From Pterobdella sp. o SKG-2022 (taxonomy: Eukaryota; Annelida; Clitellata; Hirudinida; Piscicolidae): 64,000 nucleotides of DNA. The position numbers and the translations under genes are program-made. Shown here in pieces: positions 52,457 to 64,000 of the stretch (position 1 is its first letter; each line of letters starts with the position of its first letter). The notes below the pieces were generated by a model. It was not told the DNA's origin and made no database searches. It saw only the letters and a program-made list of their open reading frames with translations. Location: positions 11,548,038-11,612,037 of the forward strand of contig OZ038322.1 of the NCBI GenBank assembly GCA_964035795.1, written 5' to 3'.

Positions 52457-55400
52457 CACAACCCAAAGGACCGTGTAACGGATCAGAACTTTCTCATTCA
52501 TTCAAACTTTTCAAAATCTCACGCCAGTCCTTCAGTCAAATTCCATAGGTTCAAACTAAAAATGTATTGTCTATTGCGTTCAAAAGATTTAAAAATATTT
52601 GTTTTTGAAACTATTTCAAATTGACTTGATAAATCATCGTGTTAACGACACGTCTTTTATAAATTAAATAGCATTGCTTTTGTGTCTTTTAATTGGCTGA
52701 TGGCCCAATTATATTTTAAAAATACATTGTGGCTTCAAACTGCACAGATCAATTTCGAAAGAGGAATGCAAGCAAAATCAAGCAAGCAAACTTCCAGCAA
52801 GGAATCTCACATTCACACAATTACCTCAGATCCCCTCCAACAAACATCTCAGTCTAGACAAGCGTACATCTTCAGGTCATAAACAACTCAGCAAAAGACG
52901 CATCCATTCGACCACATCTCACGAGGAAAAACCCTCGCCATCCCACCACGATAAACATGCCAAAATTTTATCTGTGTCAGACGCAGATGCAATGCTTATC
53001 GACTTGAGCAAAGGTCGAGTGAACTCGAACATGAGCAATTATAACACACCCAGGAGCAATGGGCATTCGTCTACTCAGGACTCCAACGATCGTCTCGTTA
53101 AAAGTTATTCTTATTATTTAATGCTTAATGAAATTAAGTTTTTTTATGTGAAGGAGCTTTCACTAAATGATATATATAATGAAGTAAATATTGGTTTATA
53201 TGGTTGTTAATTGCCGAAGCTTTAAAGTCGGATCATGATTTGATAGAAAATCGAAAAACTTCGTGCATTAATAATCTTATGAAGCTTAATTTTATCATGT
53301 TGCTTCAGCTTAATACTTATATCGGTTTTTATATAATGAATTGATTATCGTTAACATTTAGAATTTTTTATTCAATTATATTAATGCTTATCTGGAAATT
53401 GATGAGGATTCGGAGTGAAGTAAATGAGATAAAATACTTTTTGTAGTTCATTAAAGTTTACAAAGAAGTTTGAAAATTGTTCTGTAAATCAAACTCACAT
53501 CAAGTGATGATTATATTACTTGATGATTTGATAATTCAGTATCATTTTGTTATAGTCAGCATCTTTCCCTTTTTCAAAGGGTCACTGACTTTTTTCCACG
53601 ACCTAACCCTTTTTTTCCATTTCACCCTGTCATAAGTATCTTCAACACCTAACCCAAGCCTTTATGATTAAGAATAAATATTCAAGATTAAAAATTTTTT
53701 TTGGTGAAAATTGAACATACTTATTTTTTGGAGTTATTTTGTCGTCAAAGATAAACTTTATAAGTTAATCCATAAAGTTTTGTCTATATGTTGTATGTTT
53801 ATTGCAGGTAGTTTGAAGAGAAGCTTGAAAATAAATTTAGATTCAAGTAAGTGCGTTTTAAATATCATTTTTATTTCCATTGAACTTGTTCACCCACGTA
53901 TAACACCCCAACAGACAAAGCCATGGAGCCATCTGACTTTGTGACGGCTTGCACCAGGGCTCGAGTAGAACCTGAGGAAATCATTAATGACAAGGTTAAT
54001 ACAGATAAATAATAATAGTGTGTATAATTATTCAGAATATAGAACTTAGATAGATTATGGGTTTTAATTAGCCAATAAGAAATGTTTTTTTAATCAACAA
54101 AACCTTTTGTGAATATAACTTACATTATCAGATACTCAATCAAAACTTTTTCGATTAATAGAATCATCTTAGTTTCATTACATAGATAGATGAAGGTATG
54201 CAAAAGTCAGTGGCCATTTAGAAAACAGCTGTTTAATATATTAATTGTTGTTCTTTTAATGAGTTACAGTTATTAATTTTGGATCTTTTGAAACTGAAAT
54301 CGGAGTAAAAATCCTTCCATCTTCTTATCCTTCATTATCAAAATGAGTTCTTGAATTAGACTTGTTTGTGCTTATTTTAAAGTATTAATGACAATTATGA
54401 ATAACTATTTTTTTCAAATCTAAATTAACCTGATCAATATAGTGATATTGGGATGAAAATTATTAACTGATCAGACCATCATGATGTAGTATTATCATCT
54501 TCAAGCAATATTTCCTTACTGAATGTATTGACGTCAGAAGGAGGACCACAAGAGAGCCAGGTCACACTCTCCTGTCACGTCTCCCAAGAAGGCCTTCATA
54601 AATATCAGTCGGATCGTTTGTTCATTTGAATAGAAACAATAATAATAATAATTTAAAAAAAAATAATAGTATTAACACTATAAATAGTATATTTTTTAAA
54701 AACATTGTAAGTATCTTGTATTTTTTAAATATTAATATTATAATGTTAATAATATAAAAGTACAGTGTATGTATATGAAGACATATTTTCGTTGTTTTAA
54801 AAAATTTTTTAAATTGTGTGTTTTACATTTCAATATTTCATTGATTATTTTGATATTTTCACTATTTTTGTTGGTTAAAATTGTTTTATTATATTTTTAA
54901 AAATAATTCTTATAATGTTACTATTGAGAATATATTTTAATTTTTTATTAATATAATAGTTATAATTATTTTTTCGAAATTATTTTTATTGTTTTCATTT
55001 CATTATGATTTGTATTACTATCATCAGAGGGCCGCAAAAAGTCCATAGAATTCAAAAAGTTCAACAACCACATGTCACGTCACGTGCAGGCTGTTAATCA
55101 ATCACCACAAAACCTGCCTGCGTTTTCGCAGGAAACCAGCTACGATCAACAGCGACAACGAAACAAGCAGTTACTGTTACAAGACCAGTCTCAAACTTTC
55201 TCCCTCACAAATAATGACCATCGAAACTATCCTAGTTACCAGTCGCACAGTACGATTCAACACAGTATTTCAAATTTAAATCATTTACAACATCTCTTCT
55301 TGAATTCTGGCGTGCACCACTTGGATTCAATCACTCACCTACAAAACCCTTCTCTCGATGGACTGTCATCTTCTCAACTCTTGGACATCGCCATTCAAGA

Positions 55401-58400
55401 TCTGGCGCAGCTTCTGGGTCTTGAGGTCTGCTCTTCTCATCATCTTCTTTGTTGTCTTTACGATCATTGTGTTATATCTCAAAATCCAAAATAATTTTTT
55501 TCAAAACTTTTTTTAGTTACTAATCAAATATCAAGCGTTAGTTGCTAATTGAATAGCGCTGTCTGTAAATTTGTGAATACAACAAATTTCCAATCTCACA
55601 ACAAAAAATCACCTACAACGAGCTAACACATCTTATGCGTGCCACATGTATGACACCCATAACCTCAGGACATATCCCTGTTGAGGAACAAGTGTATGAT
55701 GAGGAGTGTCAGGGCCAACACCATGCTCGTCAAGCAGGGAGACCAGGTTGGTCTTCAGAAATATTTGTAATAATAATTGTTTTTTTTTCAATCTTCTAAT
55801 TTTTATTATAAAATTGTTATATAAATGAAGTTTTGACATCCGCTTTTTTTTATTTTTTGTATTTAGTCCAAGTGAAGGTTACATGTGCTCTTTGTTAATT
55901 CCGCATACTATTATAAATTGATTTCAAATTTTGCATAGTATGAATTCAAAATTCAATAAAAAAAATTTTTTGGAAAAATGAAAATAATTGCGAGCATTAA
56001 TGCTTGAAGGATTGCAGTTTGTTTTTCATGGTGTCAGGCTGGTTGAAGGTGCTACAGCAGATTGTGGGCAAGGAGACTGAAAACGTGAGTCAAAATACAC
56101 CTACACTCACGATTCATATTCAACACCACTTTTATTCATTTTTAAGGTTTAAAAAGAGTCATTTAACTAAAAATTATTCAAATAACCCCAATAGAGCACA
56201 TACAACACATCAGAAAACGATGTACGTGGTGGAGCCGGGAGAGCTGGTGGGCACATTGGCAGTCCTCACTGGGGAGCCTTCCTTGTTCTCCATCCTCGCT
56301 GTCACGGATGTCAAATTTGTACATATCGCCAAAAACGACTTTTATATGTAAGTTTTTGTTGGTTTTATTGGATTTTTATCGACTTATTTGATAATGAGAC
56401 CATATTAATACAAAGCTTTGTAAATTTGATAAAAATAAAACAAGAGTTTGTTTCGATTAGTGTTTTAAATTTTTTTTAATAATACTCTTCATCATCATAA
56501 TCGTAAACGTTTAATGTCTATATTTTCTCACTATGTGAGGTTAGACTCGTCGTTTATATAACACCAAAAAAGCAACAATTGAGGTCTTATATTTTTACTA
56601 TGATCAATATAATTGTTTCATTTATTTCCATCACGTTATTGTACTTCACAGTCTGATGAAGAAACAACCATCGATAGTATTGAATGCAGGACACACAGTG
56701 GTTAAACGCGTGTCTGCTTTTGTCAGACAGATTGACTTCGGTCTGGATTGGATTCTCATTGAATCTGGCAGAGCCCTGTATCGGTAGAGAGCTTGTTATT
56801 TGTATATAAGGGTTTCAAGTATTATTTGCTATCTCAAATGCTTTTAATTGATCATTTCATTTTGATATAATCATAAGTATCTTTAAGTAGCATTGATAAA
56901 GTTTAATATTCTCAATTTTATCATTTTATTATAGCCAGCATCTTTCCCTTTTCCAAGGGGTCACTGACTTCTTTCATGACCTAACCCTCTTTCCCCATTT
57001 CACCCTGTCATAGGCGTCTTAAGACCTAACCCAAGCCCACGATAAAGGTTTTCTATCAAACTTTTTTGAGCTAACCTTGGATTTCCCCTTCTTCTACTAC
57101 CTTCAACCTCAAACCTCCATGCCTGCTTAACACAATCATCATCCTCTTTCCTTACCACATGACCCAGCCATTTCAAGCTCCCTTGCCTCACCACTTCAAC
57201 AATCGTTTTAACCAACCCTAATCTAACCATCAACTCCTTTGTACTCACACCATCAGCTAGCTGCACACCACACATCATTTGAAGCATCCGTTTTTCTGCT
57301 CTTCTCGTAAACTTTCTTCAACGGACCTTACCACCGTAGTTTCTTAGCCATATGTCAGGATAGGCCTAACACATGCCCTATAAATTTGTCATTTGACATT
57401 CCATGTGTGTCTTTTAACACGTAACATAGAAAACATACTGTTGAATGCCTTCCAGTCCAGCCCTGTTCTGAGAGTGACAGCTAGCTCACTTCCTCTTCCA
57501 CTATTCATATTATCCCCTAGATAACAATAACTATTCACCCTCTTCAACTCACTCAAACAACTGTTTGGAAAATTCTTACATTCCTCATTTGAACCATTCA
57601 TACAAACCCTAAATTCAAAATTACCATTCATCTTACAAGAAAGTCTCTTTGCCCTGGCACACTGAGCATGAACCCAATTCTTAAATGTCTTGGACTTTAC
57701 ACAGTTTACCTTAGCCTTCTTCCCACACACACCACATGGATCAAGCTTATACAAGACAACAACCCCACTACCACCACCATTCTCCATGACCTTTGTCTTA
57801 CCAAGCTTAACCTTCTATCCTTTCCCTTCAAAGGCTGCTTCTAGTTCTTCCATAGTTTCTGCCATCAAGACCAAGTCATCTGCATAAAGCAGTTCATATA
57901 TAGAACCTTCTCATCCGTATTCAGACAATACAATTTCAAAATTTAAATTTAATTAATTAAAAAACGTATATATTTTTGAACGTTTATTTTTTCTATAATC
58001 ACATTTTTTGGGGTTAGGTGAGAGAAATGTATCAATTCATGTCGGCCCGTATAGCTAAGAGGTAGAGCATTAGCCTTATAATCTAAAGTTAATGGGTTTG
58101 ATCCCGCGTGGGCCGGCAATTAGCACTTTTTTCGCAGTATGTTTTCGCTAAATTTAATTTTTAGCAAACGTTTTATAAATGCCGCATCACATTACATTAC
58201 ATTTATAAAATTTTCAGACAAGGAGAAAAATCTGACTGCGTGTTTATAGTATTGAATGGCCGTCTGCGTTCAGTGATCCAGTTGGAATCAGGCAAGAAAG
58301 AGCTGGTGGGGGAGTATGGTAGAGGGGAGTTGGTGGGGTTGGTGGAGGTTCTGACTCAGACTGATCGGTCGACCACAATGATGGCTGTGAGGTGGGTCTT

Positions 58401-61400
58401 TAAAATTATCTTATACTCAATGTATATATATTGTAGTATCTAGTTCAAATTGTCTTTTATTAACTTTTAAATTGTTATTTCTTGTATAGTTATTGTGTTT
58501 TTTTTTTAATTTTTATTTTTTTTATGATGATATAGTGTTGGTTTTATGTTTATAATAATGATATATATTTTTCGTTTTTGGTTTTAAACTTCAAAATGCG
58601 AAGTTTCAATACACATTTGAAGGTACAATCCCGCTAACCTGGGACACAAGGATTTTAAACAAAAATCATTAAGCATTATTTGTTTCAAAATTATTTGTTA
58701 TTTATTGCTGTTTATTATATAATAACAAGTTTTCAAACTATCGCACTTGAACTTAGCCGGAAACTATAGTATTCATATCTTTACTCATGAAATCTGAGAA
58801 ATTTTTGTGGATTTATATTCGTAAAATTAACTGTGATATGCCGCATAGAGACATCATTTAGAGCATTCATCATCCTTGAATAAATTTCCACACAAACACA
58901 TTTCATTCGAAACATACATAAACCGCTGACACTTCCACATTCTATTCTTCACATGCATAAAGGACTAACACACCGGCATACAGAGACACAGAACTAGCTC
59001 AGATTCCAGACGAGATGTTGAATCTGATCAAGCGCAAGCATCCGCAAGTGGTGACCAGACTGATCCATCTGCTAGGCCAGAGGATTCTGGGTTCTCTTGG
59101 AAACCAAGCCACCGTTTACGGCACCCTCTCTGGTAGTTTTTGCATCATTTATATGCGTTTTTTGATTGGTTATCTAAAAAATTAGCACGTTTCAAAATAG
59201 AGTTTTTCAATGTATTGTTGTTTATATAGTAGTTTTTTTGTAGTGGACGTGTTATTGAAATTGTCTTAGTATATGCATTTTAAGGTGCTATACTTTTTTC
59301 GGCATGCCGAATTTCAAGTTTTTTATCTTTATATCAAGCTTCATATCTATATATGATTATTTCATAAACCTCTATGAATGAAACTAACACATATTCTCAA
59401 AGAGCAAATTGACATCGAGTCAAAGTGCACGGTGGGCAATCTGGCCACAGTGGCAGTGATGGCTGTCAATGATAAAGTCCCTCTTCTCACATTCACTCTT
59501 GAGTTGCAGCACTCACTCAATTCTATTGGTTAGATGTGCTTGTTCAATTCTTTTTATATTAGCACGTAAGTGAATTCTTTATGATAAGCCTTTGAATTTT
59601 AGTTGGAAGATATAGGCTATCTAAGGTAGTTTAATCTTATAGGCAATGAATAATTTCTATTCAATTTCATGTTCTATGACAGAAGTTCTTTAAACCTTTT
59701 TATATTATCTTTTTGAAAATAGTGTTAATTTCATCGTACAAAACTTACACCATATTTCAGTAATGAATTTCATATATTATACAACTTGATTTTTTCTTCA
59801 AGGCTCAACACTCAGACTCAACAGTGAGTTCGTGCAGTCAAAACTGGGCAGATCAGCTTTTGACCCGTTAGTTACGTCACTTCATATGTCTATTTTATAG
59901 CTGAATTTACTCATAATAATTATTAGAATCGTAATTATAAAATTAATATTTATTTTTCAATATAATAGATCAATTGCTTATCTTATCCGTCACATGGCTT
60001 TTTTAATAGAGTGAACGAGTTCCGACTGTCAAGCTGGTTGGGTCAGCAGGAGGATGTGCACAGAATGGTGTTGTATGAGTGTGATGCCAACATGTCTCCT
60101 TGGACTCAAAGGTGCTTTTGTTATATGTTTTTGTGGCCTAATTGGTTTGGTTAGGTTAACGTTTGGACCTAGTTTGAAAGCGTAGGGTTTAGGTTAAAAT
60201 CTTGGGCGAGATAATGTTTTTAACGTTAAAAATGCTTTTTTTTGGCGTTGTATAAAATGATTCTATATGAGAACTTTATATCAAAGTCACGTGGATCTTT
60301 ATATTTATTTATTACGACGTTTGGTTTTAAATTTAATTAAGACCCTCCAATAAAATTGTTTAAAAGTTTGATATTCAAATATCAGTTAATAACTACCAAT
60401 AGCTTTTGTTTATATTTAACAGATGTATTAGGCAATCTGACTGTATCTTATTAGTTTCCATGGTAGACCAAGATCCTGCTGTCAGCAAGGTATTACGTCT
60501 ATAATATTAAGCTATAGGAGTTTGTAAATTCTTATATTATTAATCTATTCTTTTTTATTTTTTAAACAACCATTAATTAATTTATTAGCTCTATAAAAAT
60601 GATGACTATTGATAATAAATTAAGACACACATCATCAAACGAATCTCAACCATTAAACAAACAGCTAGAGAAGCAGTTAGAGAACATGTCAGTGAGAGCT
60701 CAAAAAGAGTTGATATTGTTGCACAAGCAAGAATCTCCTCTCATCAGAAACACCCTCGAATGGCTCAACATCAGGCCATGGTGCTCGGGTCACCATCATA
60801 TCAGGTAGCTGGAGTTTCTGTGTGTTGAGGCATTGGGAACCTTATTGAACAAGACTTAAAGATATTGTTTCAGTTTTTGTTTTGTTGAAATTGTACATAA
60901 ACTTTTGCAAGGTGTCCCAAGAGAGTCTTCAGCAAGAAGCCTGCAGTTAAAATTGTTAGTGCATCGTTCTGTTGTTTGCTCACTCATTCAAAATTTTAAA
61001 ACTTCCATGGATTCATTTATTTATCTATCATATCTATTTACCTACCTGTGTACTTCATATACCGTTTCATCTTTCACTCAAGATGGACATGTACAAATGT
61101 CTGCGTGACCCAGATTACAAATCAGATTTCGCACGACTGGCCAGGTTTTTGACAGGAACTAGTATTGGAGTTGTGCTTGGAGGAGGAGGAGCAAGGTTGT
61201 TTTCATTTCGAATAGTTTCACTACAAGGCTTTTTTTCGTAGTCTAAACATGTGCTAACTAGAGTGGTTTGATAGCTTAGATTGCTTATTAAATACATTTC
61301 AAAACGGTTGCTTTTAAATGGGTCATTTAAAATTTGTTTCATGTTAGTAATCTTTATTCCTTGAATGTGCCATTTCTACATTGAAATCCCGTAAGCAACC

Positions 61401-63198
61401 ATAAAAGCACAAAACAGGGGCTGTTCCCATGTAGGAGTGATAAAAGCATTGACTGAAGCAGACATTCCCATAGACATGATAGGAGGCACGAGTATTGGGT
61501 CGTTCATGGGAGCGTTGTGGGCCCAAGAGACCAAATTCACACCGTTCAAACAACGGGCCAGAGAGTTTGCCAGGGTGCGTGTGGTGTTCTTGGAGGATTA
61601 AGTGTGTCTTTGAAATGATGTGTAAACATTTATTTCATTATTTTTGTGTTTTGAGAATTTTTTCAAAAGAATTTAAATATTTATCTTTGCTCTATGAATT
61701 GCATTTATACAAGATGAATGTTATTTTTGTTTGAAGGGTATGAATTCTCTATGGAAGAAGGTCTTTGATCTGACCTACCCCGTCACTGCCATGTTCACTG
61801 GTCTGCTCTTTTTGTTTTTTTTTTCTATCGTTTCAACATCCCTATAGAACTTTTTTCATCAAAAAAATTTTTCTTCCCATAGGTTCATTTTTAAATAAGG
61901 AAGTGGAATCAGTCTTTCAAGATTGTCAGATAGAAGACTTATGGATTCCATATTTCTGCATCACCACGGACATCACCGCTTCCAAGATGAGAGTGCACAC
62001 ACATGGTTAAATCATTTTGTTTTCATAATTTTTAAATAGGAACAAAGAAGGGTGAACTCTATAGAAATTTCAAACTTATTCTATAGCTTGGTGCATAACA
62101 TTGTTTTTAACTAAATTAGCCCGGCATGATTTTAATTGCATAAAATTATGTATGTAAGCCAATTTCAGTCACCCAAGTTAGGGTTGTGGTAGCGCATTAG
62201 TAGCATAAAATTTTGAAGTTACTAAAATTTAATTTCACACGGCAGGCAGTTTATGGCGTTATGTGCGAGCAAGTATGTCCCTCTCAGGCTACCTGCCTCC
62301 CTTGTGCGATCCCAGCGATGGCCACCTGCTGCTTGATGGAGGCTATGTCAACAACTTACCTGCAGACATCATGAAGGTCTTGGGAGCGCAGACCATCTTC
62401 GCCATCGATGTGGGATCGCAGGATGAGACGAACCTCACGAATTATGGCGATGAACTGAGTGGGTGGTGGTTATTGTGGAAGAGGTTCAATCCATGGGCGG
62501 AACAAGTCAAGGTGGGCTTCAGTGTTGTTTGTGTCTAACGAGTTTTATTATAAATATTTTTGTTTTGGAATATGGTTTTTCTAAAAACCTCTTTTGTACG
62601 CTTTTAATTAAAATAATAATGCAATAATTTGGGATCATAGCCACATAGCAAGGCACATACATACATTCTCATGTTTCTTAATGCTTATGAAACATACTCT
62701 AAGGTACCAAACATGGCGGACATACAATCTCGACTGGCTTATGTGTCGTGCAACAGGCAGATGGAACAAGTGAAAAGCAGCAACTACTGCGAATACATCA
62801 GACCACCCATCGACAAATATCGGAACCTGCAGTTTGGAAGCTACGATGAAATCGCTGTTTGTAAATTATTCAGCCTTTTTAAGACGTTGTTTAATTTTAT
62901 CATACGTTTTTTTTGTGCAAAAACATTATTTCATTCAAACTATAATATACATAAGTATATAAAAATTGACGAAGACGGCCAAAATTAAAAATCTTCTCAA
63001 GTTAACGCGCAAAATGTTGTCTACAGCAACAGAGTGGGATATTTGACACATAGCACCATACCATTTTTTAGCCTACACCCAATGCAGGAGGTGGGCTACA
63101 ACCACGCCAAGTTGCTGTTCACAGAGTGGCAGAAGACAGATCGTATTCGCAACATCTTCCTTGAACGCCATGAGCAACCCAAAACAACCATCGATAAG
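44229..63198 (+). CDS. PNPLA6: Neuropathy target esterase-type lysophospholipase (PNPLA6/7)
   Basis: NTE deacylates (lyso)phosphatidylcholine at the ER. The first exons are 44229-44303, 44590-44668 (membrane segment [20 protein letters not shown]), 44806-44882 ([18 protein letters not shown]), 45057-45154 and 45564-45698. Three cyclic-nucleotide-binding-like domains follow: 46795-46954, 47592-47672, 49655-49716, 51261-51327, 51488-51568; then 55679-area to 56783; then 58218-58391 and 58984-59131. Linker exons are about 52748-53100, 53808-53846, 53915-53994, 54538-54607 and 55028-55425. The second domain uses 55669-55746, 56010-56084, 56214-56347 and 56652-56783. The patatin part is 59405-59528, 59803-59866, 60010-60111, 60423-60489, 60665-60804, 60912-60954, 61083-61195 (GGGGAR), 61418-61574 (GGTSIGSF nucleophile), 61737-61800, 61883-62005, 62246-62511 ([14 protein letters not shown]), 62704-62856 and 63088-63198. 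About 1370 aa. The 52748 exon start is unsettled, and the C-terminal tail may lie beyond 63198. Confidence 0.93.
46379..46510 (+). mobile_element. tRNA-headed SINE
   Basis: A tRNA-like head (46379-46447) has acceptor-arm halves GCCCATA and CATGGGC, an A-box-like TAGCTAAGTGGTTGAGC, an anticodon arm TTAGA/TCTAA around CTAATTA (AAT, Ile-like) and a B box GGGTTCAATCCC. A unique body with ACCAATCAATTGCG follows. It sits in a PNPLA6/7 intron. Its tail differs from the two copies below, suggesting a second subfamily. Confidence 0.65.
48213..48366. repeat. (GATA)n microsatellite
   Basis: About 150 bases of nearly pure GATA repeats with a few TATA and GGTA variants, in a PNPLA6/7 intron. The open frame on the other strand is an artefact of the repeat. 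Confidence 0.95.
48480..48690 (-). mobile_element. LINE 3' fragment, antisense
   Basis: The minus strand reads [21 protein letters not shown] and then, after a frameshift, [19 protein letters not shown]. These are the WFGHVLRR and GRPKKTW motifs that end many LINE reverse-transcriptase ORFs. It differs from the family at 49906 and lies in the same PNPLA6/7 intron. Confidence 0.6.
49906..51165 (-). mobile_element. 5'-truncated LINE, antisense, with ATG-repeat tail
   Basis: Three overlapping minus-strand frames cover the end of a reverse-transcriptase ORF. 50838-51131 has [16 protein letters not shown] and the catalytic YADD in [12 protein letters not shown]. 50411-50884 has the cysteine motif [15 protein letters not shown]...WIHARC and YCYLGDN. 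49991-50368 has [20 protein letters not shown] and [10 protein letters not shown]. Frameshifts separate them, so it is inactive, but it is the best-preserved copy. The 3' end carries (ATG)n, seen as CAT repeats at 49907-49935. It lies in the PNPLA6/7 intron between 49716 and 51261, antisense to the gene. Confidence 0.85.
51997..52158 (-). mobile_element. tRNA-headed SINE, antisense
   Basis: On the minus strand the head GGCCCGTATAGCTCAGAGGT is followed by a degenerate B box, a body with CTTTCGCTACATTAAATTTG, and the tail TTATAAATATCACATTACAT. Head, body and tail match the copy at 58044, and both are about 160 bases long, so this is probably full length. Confidence 0.65.
52428..52456. repeat. 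(GATT)n short tandem repeat
   Basis: Seven GATT units followed by GCACAACCCAAAGG, which resembles the SINE tail fragment near 9950; it may be the end of a decayed SINE. Confidence 0.6.
53540..53665 (-). mobile_element. LINE 3' terminal fragment, antisense
   Basis: The stretch reading AGTCAGCATCTTTCCCTTTT on the plus strand, then GGGTCACTGAC and CATTTCACCCTGTCATA, matches the 3' end of the LINEs at 49906 and 56925. About 125 bases remain. Confidence 0.75.
56925..57935 (-). mobile_element. LINE copy of the 49906 family, antisense
   Basis: The same segments as the 49906 copy occur in the same order: ELLYADD near 57880, [15 protein letters not shown] and WVHAQCAR in 57389-57787, [11 protein letters not shown], then [15 protein letters not shown] in 57000-57287. 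It is more decayed, with extra frameshifts, lost cysteines (CKTFKNW for C-x2-C) and a deletion before ASSSSIV. It is also antisense within a PNPLA6/7 intron (56783 to 58218). Confidence 0.82.
58044..58205 (+). mobile_element. tRNA-headed SINE next to a PNPLA6/7 exon
   Basis: The head GGCCCGTATAGCTAAGAGGT, the B box GGGTTTGATCCC and the closing GCGTGGGCC are followed by TTTTCGCTAAATTTAATTTT and the tail TTATAAATGCCGCATCACATTACATT. The tail ends a few bases before the acceptor of the exon at 58218, so the element lies within or beside the branch-point region of that intron. Confidence 0.7.
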
Positions 63199-64000
63199 GT
63201 TTTATTGGCTAAATTCTTCTGATGGTTTGATTGTTTTAATCTCATTATCTACTAGTATGTAGGTAGGCGTATAAAGTTACTACATATTTAAGCCACCCAT
63301 TATAACTTCAGAGATGCTTCAAGTCAGGGTACCTTAGGTTAATGCGCATTATTACGTCAAGTTTGAAACTTGAGGTTTGAAACAGAGGTATTCAAAACAA
63401 GTGTCATTTTATATAAATGTTGATCTCGATTCTAGTTAATAATTTCAGTTTTTTGAGTCATTTTTACATTCGTTTTTTTACGAATACTCAAGGACGTAAC
63501 GTTTTAACTCGTTTTGCATAATGACAGATTTCAAATATTTTTAAAAATAAAATCTAACATTGTGAATAAACTTGAAGCGTAATGAGGTTTTTTGATTATT
63601 TTTTCATCTGATGATGATGATATTCCCACTTTTGTGATGTTTTTATGACTCGTATTCATTTTATTTTTAAATAAATTTCTTTCTTGCAACCATGTCTCAA
63701 AACTTCAAATGCGATATTCAATTATTTTTCTTCTTTCGAGATCAATGGTAAGTTTTTTAGTTTTTTTTTTGTTTTTATTAACACACATGAGAGTTTTCTA
63801 GTTGAGTTGGCCAGCTAGTTTTAACGATCACGCAATAGGAAATCATTTAAATAAAAAATTTTTAGGTTTAAAATTTCGAGGCTTGCAATTGAAGATATAC
63901 AATAAATAGCCTTTGACGCAGTAGGTTACAAACCTTGTTGAAATTGACTTGTGTGCAGTTAAAAAAACGTGAGATTTGAGGGTACTTCCGTGTGTTCTTA
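63199..64000. other. Region after the last identified PNPLA6/7 exon
   Basis: If the donor after 63198 is not used, the frame stops at 63220-63222. Otherwise the C-terminal tail exons lie here or beyond the window. I see no exon I can support. Confidence 0.4.

Overview
This is nuclear DNA of an invertebrate animal. It is strongly AT-rich, its genes are split by many short GT-AG introns, and every recognisable gene is a metazoan orthologue (OTUD7/Cezanne, FCF1, SAP130, VLCAD, hormone-sensitive lipase, neuropathy target esterase, AP-2 alpha). tRNA-headed SINEs, non-LTR and Penelope-like remnants and fold-back MITEs fill introns and gaps. I cannot assign a phylum from the sequence. Gene models were assembled by eye from protein similarity remembered for each family plus splice-site and phase consistency. 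No alignment or RNA evidence was available.

Layout. 1-2.8 kb: mostly non-coding, with a few unidentified candidate exons. 2.8-5.9 kb (-): intronless AP-2 alpha-adaptin, intact, possibly a retrocopy. 6.3-6.7 kb (-): a three-exon gene for a secreted single-Kunitz-domain protein, with TATA box and poly(A) signal. 6.8-10.6 kb: intergenic, with a Penelope-like remnant, a MITE and a SINE fragment. 10.7-16.6 kb (-): nine-exon OTUD7 (Cezanne-type) deubiquitinase. 17.1-17.7 kb (+): FCF1, head to head with OTUD7. 18.0-21.1 kb: decayed retrotransposons. 21.6-29.1 kb (+): 19-exon SAP130. 29.4-35.0 kb (-): 20-exon ACADVL, tail to tail with SAP130. 35.4-43.5 kb (+): 12-exon LIPE, head to head with ACADVL. 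44.2 kb to at least 63.2 kb (+): about 35-exon PNPLA6/7 (NTE), whose introns hold most of the SINE and LINE copies.

The most notable arrangement is the right half. A mitochondrial long-chain fatty-acid oxidation enzyme and a hormone-sensitive lipase diverge from a 400-bp gap, and a lysophospholipase gene follows 0.8 kb behind the lipase. Together they cover lipid release, membrane-lipid turnover and fatty-acid burning. Whether they are co-regulated is inference.
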